From Avibacterium gallinarum (GTDB lineage: Bacteria; Pseudomonadota; Gammaproteobacteria; Enterobacterales; Pasteurellaceae), in assembly GCF_002921135.1 (NCBI RefSeq), contig NZ_PQVJ01000053.1, positions 1 to 64,000 of the forward strand: DNA of 64,000 nt, in the 5' to 3' direction. The notes below the pieces were generated by a model, which was given only the letters and a program-made list of their open reading frames with translations, did not search any database and had not been told where the DNA came from. The translations under genes and the position numbers were made by a program. Below, one piece after another: positions 19,644-28,822 of this stretch (position 1 is its first letter; the number at the start of each line of letters is the position of its first letter).

Positions 19644-19865
19644 ATGATCGTAAAATTAGAAACCGCGGGGCTGGTCTGCCCATTCCCATTAGAAGAAGCA
19701 AAAGCCGCAATGGCAAAATTAAACGCAGGTGATGGCATTGAAATTGAATTTGATTGCACGCAAGCCACAGAGGCCATTCCTAACTGGGCGGCAGAAGAAG
19801 GCTATGAAGTTACCCATTTTGACCAAATTGGCGAGGCGAAATGGACAATCACGGTAGTGAAATAG
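19644..19865 (+). CDS. tsuB: TusA-like sulfur carrier TsuB (YeeD)
   Basis: A 73-residue TusA-fold protein that aligns with E. coli YeeD. The active cysteine lies in VCPFPLEEAKAAM (the CPxP motif, residue 12), and the second half reads FDCTQATEAIPNWAAEEGY. TsuB accepts or helps release sulfur from thiosulfate brought in by TsuA. The tight spacing to tsuA suggests one transcript. Start follows AAGGAAATTAAG. Confidence 0.9.
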   Translation: MIVKLETAGLVCPFPLEEAKAAMAKLNAGDGIEIEFDCTQATEAIPNWAAEEGYEVTHFDQIGEAKWTITVVK

Positions 19866-19875
19866 CCTTTCTTTT

Positions 19876-19917
19876 AAGTGCGGTGGAAAAAATCAGAATT
19901 TTTGCACCGCACTTTTT
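19876..19917 (+). terminator. Inverted uptake-signal pair after tsuB
   Basis: AAGTGCGGT at 19876 and ACCGCACTTTTT ending at 19917 form a stem with flanking complementarity and a T run, so the pair can act as a terminator. Confidence 0.6.
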
Positions 19918-20214
19918 ATCGCTTTCTTTTCCTACAGATCCCCTTGACGAACACCCCATTGAAGCGTAACATTCCGCACGATTTAGCAACAAGAGGACAC
20001 ACACTTTGGACAGTCATAGTCGATACCCAATTCATCGTTGATCTAAATCTCGTCCTCCACTTATCGGCGAGATTTCGCAGGTAAGTTTCATTACCTCAAT
20101 TATTAGGTATCTTTAATTAAATAATCGAAAATTTTGCACCGCACTTTTGTGCTGATTATTTAGTTTTCTTTTGTTCATCGGGTTTGTTCATAATCCCTCA
20201 AGGAGTATGACAAA
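19918..20214. other. Gene-free region before corA, with hairpins
   Basis: The stretch holds two small perfect hairpins: AAATCTCG / CGAGATTT (20045-20075) and AGGTAA / TTACCT (20079-20096). A single ACCGCACTT uptake signal sits at 20138-20146. Its base composition is less AT-rich than other gaps, and no frame in it resembles a known protein. It could be a structured leader of corA or the remains of a decayed gene; neither is proved. Confidence 0.4.
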
Positions 20215-21162
20215 ATGATTAATGCTTTTGCACTGGAAAATGCGCGTTTAATTCGGCTAGATGAAGGTGATGAAAATCTCAACGCCGCCATTTGGATTGA
20301 TTTGCTTGAGCCGTCAAGCGAAGAACGTGAAATGTTGCAACAGGGCTTGGGGCAAAGTTTGGCATCTTTCTTAGAATTGGAAGATATTGAAGCGTCCGCG
20401 CGTTTCTTTGAAGACGAAGATGGCTTGCATTTGCACTCTTTTTTCTATTGTGAAGATGAAAATGATTATGCCGATATTGCCAGCGTGGCGTTTACCTTGC
20501 GTGATGGGCGTTTGTTCACCCTGCGTGATCGCGAATTGCCAGCGTTTCGCCTTTATCGAATGCGTTCGCGCAGCCAACGATTGGTGGAATGTAACGCTTA
20601 TGAAGTGCTGTTAGATTTATTTGAAACCAAAATCGAGCAGCTCGCCGATGTAATCGAAAATGCTTACGCAGATTTGGAAAAATTAAGTCACGTTATTTTG
20701 GAGGGCAAGCAGGGCGAAGCCTTTGATAAAGCCCTTGCCACACTCACAGAGCAAGAAGATGCCAGTTCCAAAGTGCGTTTATGTTTGATGGATACGCAAC
20801 GCGCATTAAGCTTTTTGGTGCGCAAAACACGTCTGCCTGCCAATCAGTTAGAGCAAGCGCGCGATATTTTACGCGATATTGAATCTCTGCAACCGCATAA
20901 TGAATCCTTATTCCAAAAAGTGAATTTCTTAATGCAAGCGGCAATGGGTTATATCAATATTGAGCAGAATAAAATTATGAAATTTTTCTCCGTAGTGTCG
21001 GTGATGTTCCTGCCTGCAACCTTGGTGGCGTCCACCTACGGAATGAACTTTGAATTTATGCCAGAATTGCATTTAAAATATGGCTATCCTATGGCGATTG
21101 GTTTGATGATCGTTGCGGCACTGACGCCTTATATTTATTTTAAACGCAAAGGCTGGTTGTAA
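20215..21162 (+). CDS. corA: Magnesium/cobalt transporter CorA
   Basis: A 315-residue CorA channel for Mg2+ (also Co2+ and Ni2+). The large N-terminal cytoplasmic domain is rich in acidic and helical sequence. The two C-terminal membrane helices begin near residue 255 ([27 protein letters not shown]), with the signature YGMNF, and the protein ends in a basic KRKGWL tail, all as in E. coli CorA. The start follows CAAGGAGTATGAC. yggT begins 18 bases after the stop, so corA-yggT-yggU could be co-transcribed. Confidence 0.96.
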   Translation: MINAFALENARLIRLDEGDENLNAAIWIDLLEPSSEEREMLQQGLGQSLASFLELEDIEASARFFEDEDGLHLHSFFYCEDENDYADIASVAFTLRDGRLFTLRDRELPAFRLYRMRSRSQRLVECNAYEVLLDLFETKIEQLADVIENAYADLEKLSHVILEGKQGEAFDKALATLTEQEDASSKVRLCLMDTQRALSFLVRKTRLPANQLEQARDILRDIESLQPHNESLFQKVNFLMQAAMGYINIEQNKIMKFFSVVSVMFLPATLVASTYGMNFEFMPELHLKYGYPMAIGLMIVAALTPYIYFKRKGWL

Positions 21163-21179
21163 TTTTTAAGGAGAAAATA

Positions 21180-21743
21180 ATGGGCTTAAATTCCCTTCAA
21201 TTTTTAGTTTATACCCTGATTAATGTTTTTAGTTTCGTGCTAATTTTGCGTGCGTGGTTTCAATATAGCCGCGTGGATTTTTATAATCCTTTTTCGCAAA
21301 CCTTAGTGAAATTCACCCAGCCTGTGCTTGCGCCATTGCAAAAGTTTTTACCTACGGTGAAAGGCTTAAATACCGCGGCATTGGCGTTGTGTGTGGCATT
21401 AGGCGTGGCAAAATATCCTTTGCTAGATTTATTAGGATCAGCGCAAGTGGCGGCAAATCCTTTGCTTTATCTTTACATCGGGTTATTGCATACCTTGCGC
21501 ACTATGGGGGAAGCGGTGATTTATGTGTTGTTTTTCCAAGCCATTTTAAGCTGGTTTAACCGTGGGCAAAATCCGTTGCAATATACCCTTTATCAGCTCA
21601 CGCAACCTTTGCTCAACCCAATTCGCCGTATTTTACCGAACACGGGAATGATTGATTTCTCGCCGATGTTATTGGCATTTCTGTTATTTTACGCCAACCG
21701 TGTAATGTACGACATTGCGCCTATCTTATGGCAATTTGCCTAA
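21180..21743 (+). CDS. yggT: YggT family membrane protein
   Basis: A 187-residue protein of the YggT/Ycf19 family with two repeats of a membrane segment followed by the conserved PNP-like loop (FYNPFSQTLVKFTQPVLAPLQ near 32-52 and QYTLYQLTQPLLNPIRRILP near 134-153). Family members have been linked to cell division, osmotic stress or potassium handling, but the role is not settled. It overlaps yggU by one base (TAATG), pointing to translational coupling. Confidence 0.9.
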   Translation: MGLNSLQFLVYTLINVFSFVLILRAWFQYSRVDFYNPFSQTLVKFTQPVLAPLQKFLPTVKGLNTAALALCVALGVAKYPLLDLLGSAQVAANPLLYLYIGLLHTLRTMGEAVIYVLFFQAILSWFNRGQNPLQYTLYQLTQPLLNPIRRILPNTGMIDFSPMLLAFLLFYANRVMYDIAPILWQFA

Positions 21744-22033
21744 TGAATGCGATCGAACAATGCACGCAAGGACTTCGGTTGCGGATTTTTCTGCAACCGA
21801 AAGCCAGTAAAGATCAAATTGTTGGCTTGCACGACAACGAGCTAAAAATCACCATCACCGCCCCACCTATTGATGGCCAAGCCAACGCCCATTTGCTTAA
21901 ATTCTTAAGCAAAACCTTTAAAGTGCCAAAAAGCAGTATTCTCATCGAAAAAGGCGAACTTAACCGCCATAAACAAATTTTTATTCCTACACCGAAAGTG
22001 ATTCCTGAACAGGTTTTGGAGTTGTTGGGATAA
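21743..22033 (+). CDS. yggU: DUF167 family protein YggU
   Basis: The 96-residue cytoplasmic protein has the family motifs LFLQPKASKDQIVGLH-like (here IFLQPKASKDQIVGLH), the central APPIDGQANAHLLKFL and IEKGELNRHKQI. Function is unknown. ATG 21743 overlaps the yggT stop as TAATG; an in-frame ATG at 21728 would add five residues. The yggT-yggU pairing is conserved in gammaproteobacteria. Confidence 0.9.
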   Translation: MNAIEQCTQGLRLRIFLQPKASKDQIVGLHDNELKITITAPPIDGQANAHLLKFLSKTFKVPKSSILIEKGELNRHKQIFIPTPKVIPEQVLELLG

Positions 22034-22035
22034 GA

Positions 22036-22064
22036 AAAATGCTCTCAATTAGCGAGAGCATTTT
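22036..22064. terminator. Terminator between yggU and the lyase gene
   Basis: Stem AAAATGCTCTC / GAGAGCATTTT with a seven-base loop, between two convergent genes; it ends six bases from the stop codon of the minus-strand lyase gene. Confidence 0.85.
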
Positions 22065-22069
22065 GCTTT

Positions 22070-25000
22070 TTAGAATTGATAATTAAAGGTGGCTATCATT
22101 TTGCGTTCTTGATGATTGTTGGTCTGAACACTGAAATCAAAAGTGTAATTACCGATATTTTTGGCAATTCCCACTTTACCTATCCATTCTTGCTTCGAGC
22201 GATCGAGCTTGTATTCTTGCCCATTTAATTGAAGGCGATATGGATCGTCTAAGTTCACTTTCCAAGTCGGCTCAAGATAAAGGGCTATGCCGCCGATATG
22301 ATAGCTAAATTTACTTGATAGCTGTGTTTGGACGGCAAAATGATGAGCGAGTTTACCATTATCTGGCAGCTTGCTATCTAGCAGATAAGAACCTAGCACT
22401 CCAATGCGTGGTTGAATGGTAAATTGGTTAAAGGTAAAGGTTTTGTCATAACCAAGGTAAAGGTCGAGATAATCTGCGTGTACTGCGCTATCAAAAACGT
22501 GGCGATAACGAACAAAGCTAGAAAAATCATACCATTTTGCATTAGCACCAATGCCCAACTGGTGAATATCATTATAACGATATTCAGCAAATGCCCCGAC
22601 TTTCGTATGATCATTTAAGAATTGGTTAAACCCTGTTTGGAACTTTCCACCTAACCCCTGTTTATTGCTTTCACTTAATGTCGCTGTGAAATAATGATCA
22701 TAGTTGAAGTTATCAATGATAGAAACATCTACATCGGTTAGATTTCTTAGGGTTTTCGCATATTTATCAAGATAATCTTGGCTAAACGCAACCTGTTCAG
22801 AGGAAGTTTGATCAGTAAGATTTTCTTCTTCATCATTAGATTCCACCGTTTCTTCTATGGCTACAGTGCGATTACTGTCCTCAGCTTGGGTTGTTTGAGT
22901 AGTTGACGTTGAACTGCTTTCGTCATTGCTATTCCCATTAGATTCAGCCACATTGTCTGATGTATCTACACCTTTATCTGGTGTTATTGTTGGACTATCT
23001 TCAGCATTTTCAGATGAGGTTTCTGTTGCTGGATTTTGTTCAGAATTATCTGTGTTAGGTTTATCTAAGCCATCAGGTGTTTCTGCATTATTACTATCAG
23101 AGTTGGTTGTCTGCGGCTGCGTGCTAGTTGAGCTATCTTCCTTGTACTGGCTTTCCTCAATCGCGGAGAAATATTTCTGATGATCATCAAGTTTAAAGGT
23201 AAATTCTGTTTTTTCTCCTGAAATCGTAGCTGTTACATCATTACCAACTTGTAAGATATATTTACCAAGCACAGACAAATTAATTTCATCGTCAAGCATC
23301 AGCGTTGGATCGGCAACATAAACGTCTAGGTGTCCATTTCCTTCTGTTTTAATTACGGAAAGAGGGTGATTCACCGCTAAACCATCTACTTCTCCCGCTT
23401 CAAAGAAATTGACAAAAAGACTATTGCCTACTTTTACTGCGTGTTGTTGAGCATTTTGTTGCAGAATTTGAATGGTATTTGTATCAAAATGGTTTACTTC
23501 GTCAGCACTATAACCCGGCATAATGAGATAAGCATAGCTCGCCTCTTTAGGTTTTTTCCCGTGATTTAACCAAATTTTAGCAAATTCTGTTGAACCATCT
23601 TTACCTTTCTCAATAACAGTATAAGGTTGCTGATTATCAAGAATTTTATAGCTTATAGTCTGCTGTGTAGCAGGAACAGTAAAATAAATTGTATCACCAA
23701 CGTGAGATAAGGTTTGTTTTCCATTAATCACTCTATTATCAATGGTTGTTAATACTTCGCCTTTATCTGTGCTAGCAATATTCGAGCCTAGCGCGAGTAC
23801 CACATCACCTAGCATTATCCAAGATTTCTTCGCTGTAGTTTTATCATTATAAGATGTGAAATCCATTGCAATAATGGCTTTAGTGGCATTACCTTGTGAA
23901 CCATCTGCCTTAATGCCATTATCTACACCACCCACAAATGTTTTGCTGCTGCGATCTTTTAAGTATCGGCGTTGCTTTGAACCATCTTTCCGAATAGCGG
24001 TGCTTTCGGTTGTTCCCGGTAGCATATAGGAATCAACATTATGCCAATAATTCGTAAATAAATCGGTACTTTTGTTATCATAGATATAAGTCATTCCATC
24101 GCCAGTGTACCAACCTTGAGGATTCTCGCCATTCATACTTTCATAGGCAGCAGTACGATTTGAATGCATTGCAATAACAACTGTTCCTTTAGGACTTTTT
24201 TGTACAGCGCGATCCATAAAAGAAAAACGTTTTACACCAACGGTTTCTGTTGGCTTAATATTTGGGTTATCAAGAATATTTTTTAAGATATTCCGCACCG
24301 TATCATTTGGCGCATCATCAAGAGAATAATGTTGTTCAAGTAATGTACGTTTTAACAACCCTTGTAATGCCGGCTTGTATGTTGCTGGTGCGCTATCAAT
24401 CAATAAGGAAATATCACTAATAAATCGTTTTGCGCGTGTAACATCGCTGCTATTTGGTCGAGTAATCGCGCGCCCATTTACTGAATCATTCATTCCACCA
24501 TTTACTAATAACCAGCTATATCCCTTAAGAATTGACTCATAAATATTGTCCATTTTAGGATCACTAAACACAAAGTTTGGTGAATCTTTCAGCATATATG
24601 CAAAAAGCCCCAACCCTTCAATGAGAACTGAAGCATAAGTACCATTATAAGCTACGGAAGAATGTTGAATAAATGAACCATCAGTATAGAATCCATCATT
24701 TAGCGTGGCATCATTTGTATCACGAATACCGCTTTTGAGTTCTCCTACATCATAAATAGCACGGATTGCGCGTTGAACCTCATCATCATTACGCGTTAAT
24801 AGACCACGCGCAAGTGAAACGGTAGAGGTATCTGTACGGTTTCCGCCAGTGCTTGTTCTTTTATCTTTTGACGTAGAATATTGTGCGGCTTCGGAATTTG
24901 CCCCACTTGTTGTGGGATCTGGCTGGAAGTACGTTGTAGCTGCAATGAGCTTTTCTTTTAATTCATTAGGTAATTCATCACCCATTAAAATGAGTACATC

Positions 25001-25474
25001 ATTCAACGATTTTGGAACACCAATTTCCCAGTTCCACCAATTGCCATATTCTTTGCCACCCACTTGGTAGCCGCCGCTATGAATTTTTTCCAAAGAAGAA
25101 ACGATTAGCTGCTTAGCGTCTTGGTTTTGATAAAATTGCGAACCCGATTTATTATATCCTACAGCTAAATCTCTGATTGTATTCACGGTTGAGCGAATTT
25201 TTGCCCCAGCTGTTTTTTGTTCACTAAAATCAAAAGTATCGTTACTTAACAACGCTTGTTTCGCATTGTTCGCCATATTATTTGTGGTGTCTAACGATAT
25301 ACCTGTAAGGTGGTTTTTCCAATTTTGTAATATTTGATCATAGGCATTCTGTGTTTTGGCGTGTTCCACAGCTACAACAGAATTTGTTTCAGCATAAACA
25401 GGTAAAGTAGGAATGCTGGCTAACATCACAGGCGCTAGCATACACATCACTTTTGATAAACGAAATCGGGGCAT
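22070..25474 (-). CDS. Polysaccharide lyase family 8 (hyaluronan/chondroitin lyase) with autotransporter-like barrel
   Basis: This 1134-residue exported protein has four parts. Residues 1-28 are a Sec signal ending PVYA. Residues about 35-775 are a PL8 lyase: WWNWEIGVPKSLNDVLILMG (about 146-165), the catalytic His271 and Tyr280 in DGSFIQHSSVAYNGTY, a probable catalytic Asn in GGNRTD (about 212), and ESMNGENPQGWYTGDGMTY (about 445-463). Residues 776-895 are a low-complexity Ser/Thr/Asn/Asp/Glu linker. Residues about 915-1134 can be read as twelve amphipathic beta strands ending in NYQF with a C-terminal Phe, as in autotransporters. PL8 enzymes split hyaluronan or chondroitin by beta-elimination. 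The lyase is therefore probably displayed on or released from the outer membrane. A CRP-like site lies 82 bases upstream of the start. Confidence 0.88.
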   Translation of the reverse strand: MPRFRLSKVMCMLAPVMLASIPTLPVYAETNSVVAVEHAKTQNAYDQILQNWKNHLTGISLDTTNNMANNAKQALLSNDTFDFSEQKTAGAKIRSTVNTIRDLAVGYNKSGSQFYQNQDAKQLIVSSLEKIHSGGYQVGGKEYGNWWNWEIGVPKSLNDVLILMGDELPNELKEKLIAATTYFQPDPTTSGANSEAAQYSTSKDKRTSTGGNRTDTSTVSLARGLLTRNDDEVQRAIRAIYDVGELKSGIRDTNDATLNDGFYTDGSFIQHSSVAYNGTYASVLIEGLGLFAYMLKDSPNFVFSDPKMDNIYESILKGYSWLLVNGGMNDSVNGRAITRPNSSDVTRAKRFISDISLLIDSAPATYKPALQGLLKRTLLEQHYSLDDAPNDTVRNILKNILDNPNIKPTETVGVKRFSFMDRAVQKSPKGTVVIAMHSNRTAAYESMNGENPQGWYTGDGMTYIYDNKSTDLFTNYWHNVDSYMLPGTTESTAIRKDGSKQRRYLKDRSSKTFVGGVDNGIKADGSQGNATKAIIAMDFTSYNDKTTAKKSWIMLGDVVLALGSNIASTDKGEVLTTIDNRVINGKQTLSHVGDTIYFTVPATQQTISYKILDNQQPYTVIEKGKDGSTEFAKIWLNHGKKPKEASYAYLIMPGYSADEVNHFDTNTIQILQQNAQQHAVKVGNSLFVNFFEAGEVDGLAVNHPLSVIKTEGNGHLDVYVADPTLMLDDEINLSVLGKYILQVGNDVTATISGEKTEFTFKLDDHQKYFSAIEESQYKEDSSTSTQPQTTNSDSNNAETPDGLDKPNTDNSEQNPATETSSENAEDSPTITPDKGVDTSDNVAESNGNSNDESSSTSTTQTTQAEDSNRTVAIEETVESNDEEENLTDQTSSEQVAFSQDYLDKYAKTLRNLTDVDVSIIDNFNYDHYFTATLSESNKQGLGGKFQTGFNQFLNDHTKVGAFAEYRYNDIHQLGIGANAKWYDFSSFVRYRHVFDSAVHADYLDLYLGYDKTFTFNQFTIQPRIGVLGSYLLDSKLPDNGKLAHHFAVQTQLSSKFSYHIGGIALYLEPTWKVNLDDPYRLQLNGQEYKLDRSKQEWIGKVGIAKNIGNYTFDFSVQTNNHQERKMIATFNYQF

Positions 25475-25805
25475 TTTTCTCTCCTTAAATAATAGTGATA
25501 ACGCACGTATGCTACGCTGGTGAAAAAAGAGAACTCAATTTCCACGTTTCAAAAATATGAACAAGATCACAATAAAAATGAAAAATTGTTTTATTTTTTG
25601 CTTTGTAGGGTTTATGCGTGGGATTTATTAACGGATTAAGGTAAGAAAAGGTTGTTGTTTACTAGATAAAAAGTGCGGTATTTTCCACCGCACTTTTTGT
25701 TTTAATATAACCAAATCATCTAACCAATAAATTTTTATTCTTTTTCAATCTACTATTCTGTTCTTTAGAATGATTGCCAGTTTATGACTTCAACAGGGAA
25801 GGAAA
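25475..25805. other. Divergent control region between the lyase gene and the ABC importer operon
   Basis: The 331 bases contain a CRP-like site (25556-25571) on the lyase side and an inverted uptake-signal pair near 25671-25694. No coding frame is supported. Confidence 0.6.
25556..25571. promoter_or_regulatory. CRP-like site upstream of the PL8 lyase gene
   Basis: TATGA-ACAAGA-TCACA matches the CRP consensus TGTGA-N6-TCACA with one mismatch and has A/T-rich flanks. Its centre is about 90 bases from the lyase start codon. Confidence 0.55.
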
Positions 25806-26468
25806 ATGAATTGGCAGTATGTCTTTGACAATATTCCGAAATTTATTGATGCCAGCATTATTACTTTGCAGCTCTCGTTTTGGAGTATTGTGTTTTCTCT
25901 CATTATTGGACTTTTGTGTGCGGTGGCTACCAGCTACAACATTCGTTTTTTTAATTCGCTCGCCAAAGCCTATATTGAACTTTCTCGCAATACGCCTTTG
26001 TTGATCCAACTTTTCTTTCTCTATTTTGGTTTATCCAAATTGGGAATTAAGTTAGATGGATTTACTTGTGCCATTATTGGTTTAAGTTTTCTTGGGGGAA
26101 GTTATATGGCTGAGGCGATTCGAGCTGGGATTGAGAGCGTTTCAAAAGGGCAAGTGGAATCAGCCCTGAGCTTAGGATTAACACCCATACAAGCCTTTAT
26201 TTATGTGATTGCGCCACAAGCCTTGAGCCTTTCCCTGCCTGCCATTGGTGCAAATTGTCTGTTTTTAATGAAAGAAACCTCTATCGCCAGCGCGATTGCT
26301 ATTGCGGAATTAATGTTTATGGCGAAAGAATTAATTGGCCTAGATTATAAAACTAACGAGGCATTATTTTTATTGGTAGTGTTTTATCTCATTATTTTAT
26401 TGCCAGTTTCGTTTCTTATTCATTATTTAGAGAAACGTAGCCGTTATGCGAAATATGGGAGCGTTTAA
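25806..26468 (+). CDS. Cysteine/polar amino acid ABC transporter permease 1
   Basis: A 220-residue HisM/GlnP-type permease with about five membrane helices. The EAA loop reads EAIRAGIESVSKGQVESALSLGLTPIQAF (about 101-130), the docking site for the ATPase. It is the first gene of a four-gene importer operon (permease, permease, ATPase, binding protein) and ends two bases before the next gene. Start after AGGGAAGGAAA. Substrate assignment rests on the CjaA-like binding protein encoded downstream. Confidence 0.9.
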   Translation: MNWQYVFDNIPKFIDASIITLQLSFWSIVFSLIIGLLCAVATSYNIRFFNSLAKAYIELSRNTPLLIQLFFLYFGLSKLGIKLDGFTCAIIGLSFLGGSYMAEAIRAGIESVSKGQVESALSLGLTPIQAFIYVIAPQALSLSLPAIGANCLFLMKETSIASAIAIAELMFMAKELIGLDYKTNEALFLLVVFYLIILLPVSFLIHYLEKRSRYAKYGSV

Positions 26469-26470
26469 TA

Positions 26471-27139
26471 ATGGGATTAACTATTTTATTAGAAGGAAAT
26501 AATTTACTACGATTATTAAATGGCTTAGCGGTTACGGCTGAAATTGCATTTATTTCCGTATTATTCTCTTGCCTGTTAGGAATATTGCTTGGCATTGCAA
26601 TGACCAGCCGAAATAAAATAATCCAAGGGATTTGTCGTTTATATTTAGAAATGGTGCGAATTATTCCTTTACTAGTGTGGTTATTTATTGCCTATTTTGG
26701 CTTGGCTAAGTGGTTGAATATTCATTTAAACGGCATTGCAGTATGTATTTTCGTCTTTATTTTTTGGGGGACGGCTGAAATGGGCGATTTAATGCGCAGC
26801 GCATTAAATTCCATTGAAAAACATCAACGGGAATCTGCTTATGCCTTGGGATTAAATAGCACACAAACCTTTTTATATGTGCTGTTACCACAAAGTTTAA
26901 AGCGCGTTACACCAAGTGCGATTAATTTATTTACTCGAATGATTAAAACCAGTTCATTGGCAATGTTAATTGGCGTGTTAGAAGTGGTGAAAGTGGGGCA
27001 ACAAATTATTGAAACCTCGTTATTTACCGATCCTTCTGCGGCATTTTGGATTTATGGACTTATTTTTCTTTTATATTTCGCAATTTGTTATCCCTTGTCT
27101 ATTTTTTCTCGCTATGTGGAAAATCGTTGGGAGCAATAA
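26471..27139 (+). CDS. Cysteine/polar amino acid ABC transporter permease 2
   Basis: The second 222-residue PAAT-type permease. Its EAA loop reads GDLMRSALNSIEKHQRESAYALGLNSTQTF (about 99-128). It pairs with the product of the preceding gene to form the membrane pore. Twelve bases separate it from the ATPase gene, whose start has AAAGGAAATCAAA. Confidence 0.9.
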   Translation: MGLTILLEGNNLLRLLNGLAVTAEIAFISVLFSCLLGILLGIAMTSRNKIIQGICRLYLEMVRIIPLLVWLFIAYFGLAKWLNIHLNGIAVCIFVFIFWGTAEMGDLMRSALNSIEKHQRESAYALGLNSTQTFLYVLLPQSLKRVTPSAINLFTRMIKTSSLAMLIGVLEVVKVGQQIIETSLFTDPSAAFWIYGLIFLLYFAICYPLSIFSRYVENRWEQ

Positions 27140-27151
27140 AAGGAAATCAAA

Positions 27152-27916
27152 ATGGCACTATTAGAAATTAACCAACTGGTAAAAAAATACGAAAAAAACA
27201 CCGCACTTCAAGGCATTGATTTAGCCATAAAAAAAGGCGAGGTCGTGGTGTTGCTTGGGCCTTCAGGCTGCGGGAAAAGCACCTTGTTGCGTTGCATTAA
27301 CGGGCTGGAATCCATTCAAGGAGGTGAAATCATCTTGCAAGATCAAGGCGTATTAGGCAAGCAAGTGCCTTGGGTGCAAGCACGCCAACATATTGGAATG
27401 GTTTTTCAAAGCTATGAATTATTTTCGCATCTTCCGGTGATCGACAATATTTTGCTTGGCCCAATGAAAGTGCAAAAGCGTTCCCGTGCGGAAGTGGAAA
27501 AGCAAGCCGATGAATTACTTAAACGTGTGGGTTTACTGGATCGCAAAAATGCCTATCCACGCGAGCTTTCAGGCGGCCAGAAACAGCGTATCGCTATTGT
27601 TCGTTCTTTGTGTATGAACCCAGAAATTATGCTGTTTGATGAAGTTACCGCAGCCCTTGATCCTGAAATGGTGCGCGAAGTGCTAGATGTGATTTTAGAG
27701 CTTGCCAAAGAGGGAATGACAATGTTGATTGTAACCCACGAAATGGCCTTTGCGCGCCAAGTGGCAGATCGCATTATTTTTATGGACGCAGGAAAAATCG
27801 TGGAGGAAAACACGCCAGATCGCTTTTTTACCAACCCGAATTCTGATCGGGCAAAAACATTCTTAAACATCTTAAACTATGAACCAAGAGGAATAGACTA
27901 TGAAGAAAACATTTAA
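27152..27916 (+). CDS. Cysteine/polar amino acid ABC transporter ATP-binding protein
   Basis: A 254-residue PAAT-family ATPase. Walker A is GPSGCGKST (near residue 36), the Q-loop follows in [10 protein letters not shown], the signature is LSGGQKQR (near 138), Walker B is [12 protein letters not shown] (near 159), and the switch His is in IVTHEMAFA (near 196). An uptake signal falls inside the coding sequence near its start (ACCGCACTT). The end overlaps the binding-protein gene by 17 bases. Confidence 0.93.
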   Translation: MALLEINQLVKKYEKNTALQGIDLAIKKGEVVVLLGPSGCGKSTLLRCINGLESIQGGEIILQDQGVLGKQVPWVQARQHIGMVFQSYELFSHLPVIDNILLGPMKVQKRSRAEVEKQADELLKRVGLLDRKNAYPRELSGGQKQRIAIVRSLCMNPEIMLFDEVTAALDPEMVREVLDVILELAKEGMTMLIVTHEMAFARQVADRIIFMDAGKIVEENTPDRFFTNPNSDRAKTFLNILNYEPRGIDYEENI

Positions 27917-28742
27917 AAAAATCACCGCACTTTTTGCTACCACCCTGCTTGCTGCAAGCCTAACGGCGTGCAATGACAACGAAAGCAATAGCGCGCAAAA
28001 TCGTCTGCAACAGCTACAAAAAGCCGATAGCGTGCGCATTGGCGTTTTTAGCGATAAACCGCCTTTTGGCTATGTGGATAACCAAGGCAAAAGCCAAGGT
28101 TTTGACGTAGAAATTGCAAAAGCCATTGGTAAAGATTTGCTGGGTGATGAAAACAAAGTGCAATATGTCTTGGTGGAAGCCGCAAACCGCGTGGAATATT
28201 TACAATCGAACAAAGTGGATATTATTCTCGCCAACTTCACCGTTACCCCAGCGCGCAAAGAAGTGGTGGATTTCGCCAAGCCTTATATGCAAGTGGCGTT
28301 GGGTGTGGTGTCAAAAGATGGCGCGGTTATTACCGACATCAATCAGTTAGAAGGCAAAACATTATTGGTGAACAAAGGCACGACGGCAGATGCTTATTTC
28401 AGCAAACATTATCCGAACATCAAATTATTAAAATTTGAACAAAACACGGAAACCTTTGAAGCCTTAAGAGATGGACGCGGTGATGCACTCGCCCATGACA
28501 ACACCTTGTTGTTTGCTTGGGCAAAAGAAAACCCAGGTTTTACCGTTGGTATTAAAACCCTTGGCGATCAAGATTTCATCGCGCCAGCAGTGAAAAAAGG
28601 CGATACCGAATTGCTCGCGTGGTTAGATCAAGAAATTGAAAAATTAGCTAAAGAAGGCGTGTTAAAACAAGCTTACGACAAAACCTTATTGCCTGTTTAC
28701 GGCGACACTATCAGCGAAAAAGAAGTGTTAGTGGCTTATTAA
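27900..28742 (+). CDS. Cysteine-binding lipoprotein of ABC transporter (CjaA-like)
   Basis: The 280-residue binding protein begins with a lipoprotein signal ending LTAC (Cys near residue 24). The solute-binding domain shows [39 protein letters not shown] and [18 protein letters not shown], which resemble the Campylobacter cysteine-binding protein CjaA more than glutamine or arginine binders. The function is therefore probably import of cysteine or a related amino acid. In a Gram-negative cell the lipid anchor would keep it at a membrane facing the periplasm. It overlaps the ATPase gene. Confidence 0.85.
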   Translation: MKKTFKKITALFATTLLAASLTACNDNESNSAQNRLQQLQKADSVRIGVFSDKPPFGYVDNQGKSQGFDVEIAKAIGKDLLGDENKVQYVLVEAANRVEYLQSNKVDIILANFTVTPARKEVVDFAKPYMQVALGVVSKDGAVITDINQLEGKTLLVNKGTTADAYFSKHYPNIKLLKFEQNTETFEALRDGRGDALAHDNTLLFAWAKENPGFTVGIKTLGDQDFIAPAVKKGDTELLAWLDQEIEKLAKEGVLKQAYDKTLLPVYGDTISEKEVLVAY

Positions 28743-28760
28743 GTTTAAATTGAAGAAATA

Positions 28761-28806
28761 AAAAAGTGCGGTGAAAAAATTTAACAAATTTCCACCGCAC
28801 TTTTTC
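28761..28806. terminator. Inverted uptake-signal pair acting as terminator between convergent genes
   Basis: AAAAAGTGCGGTG and CACCGCACTTTTT form a long stem with T runs on both strands, between the binding-protein gene and the lysozyme-inhibitor gene. Confidence 0.8.
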
Positions 28807-28822
28807 TTTTTAGAGCATTAGC

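Noticed and set aside
19878-20084. 68-codon frame in the gap before corA
   Set aside because: No start signal or family similarity; it begins inside an uptake-signal stem. The opposite strand has broken frames only.
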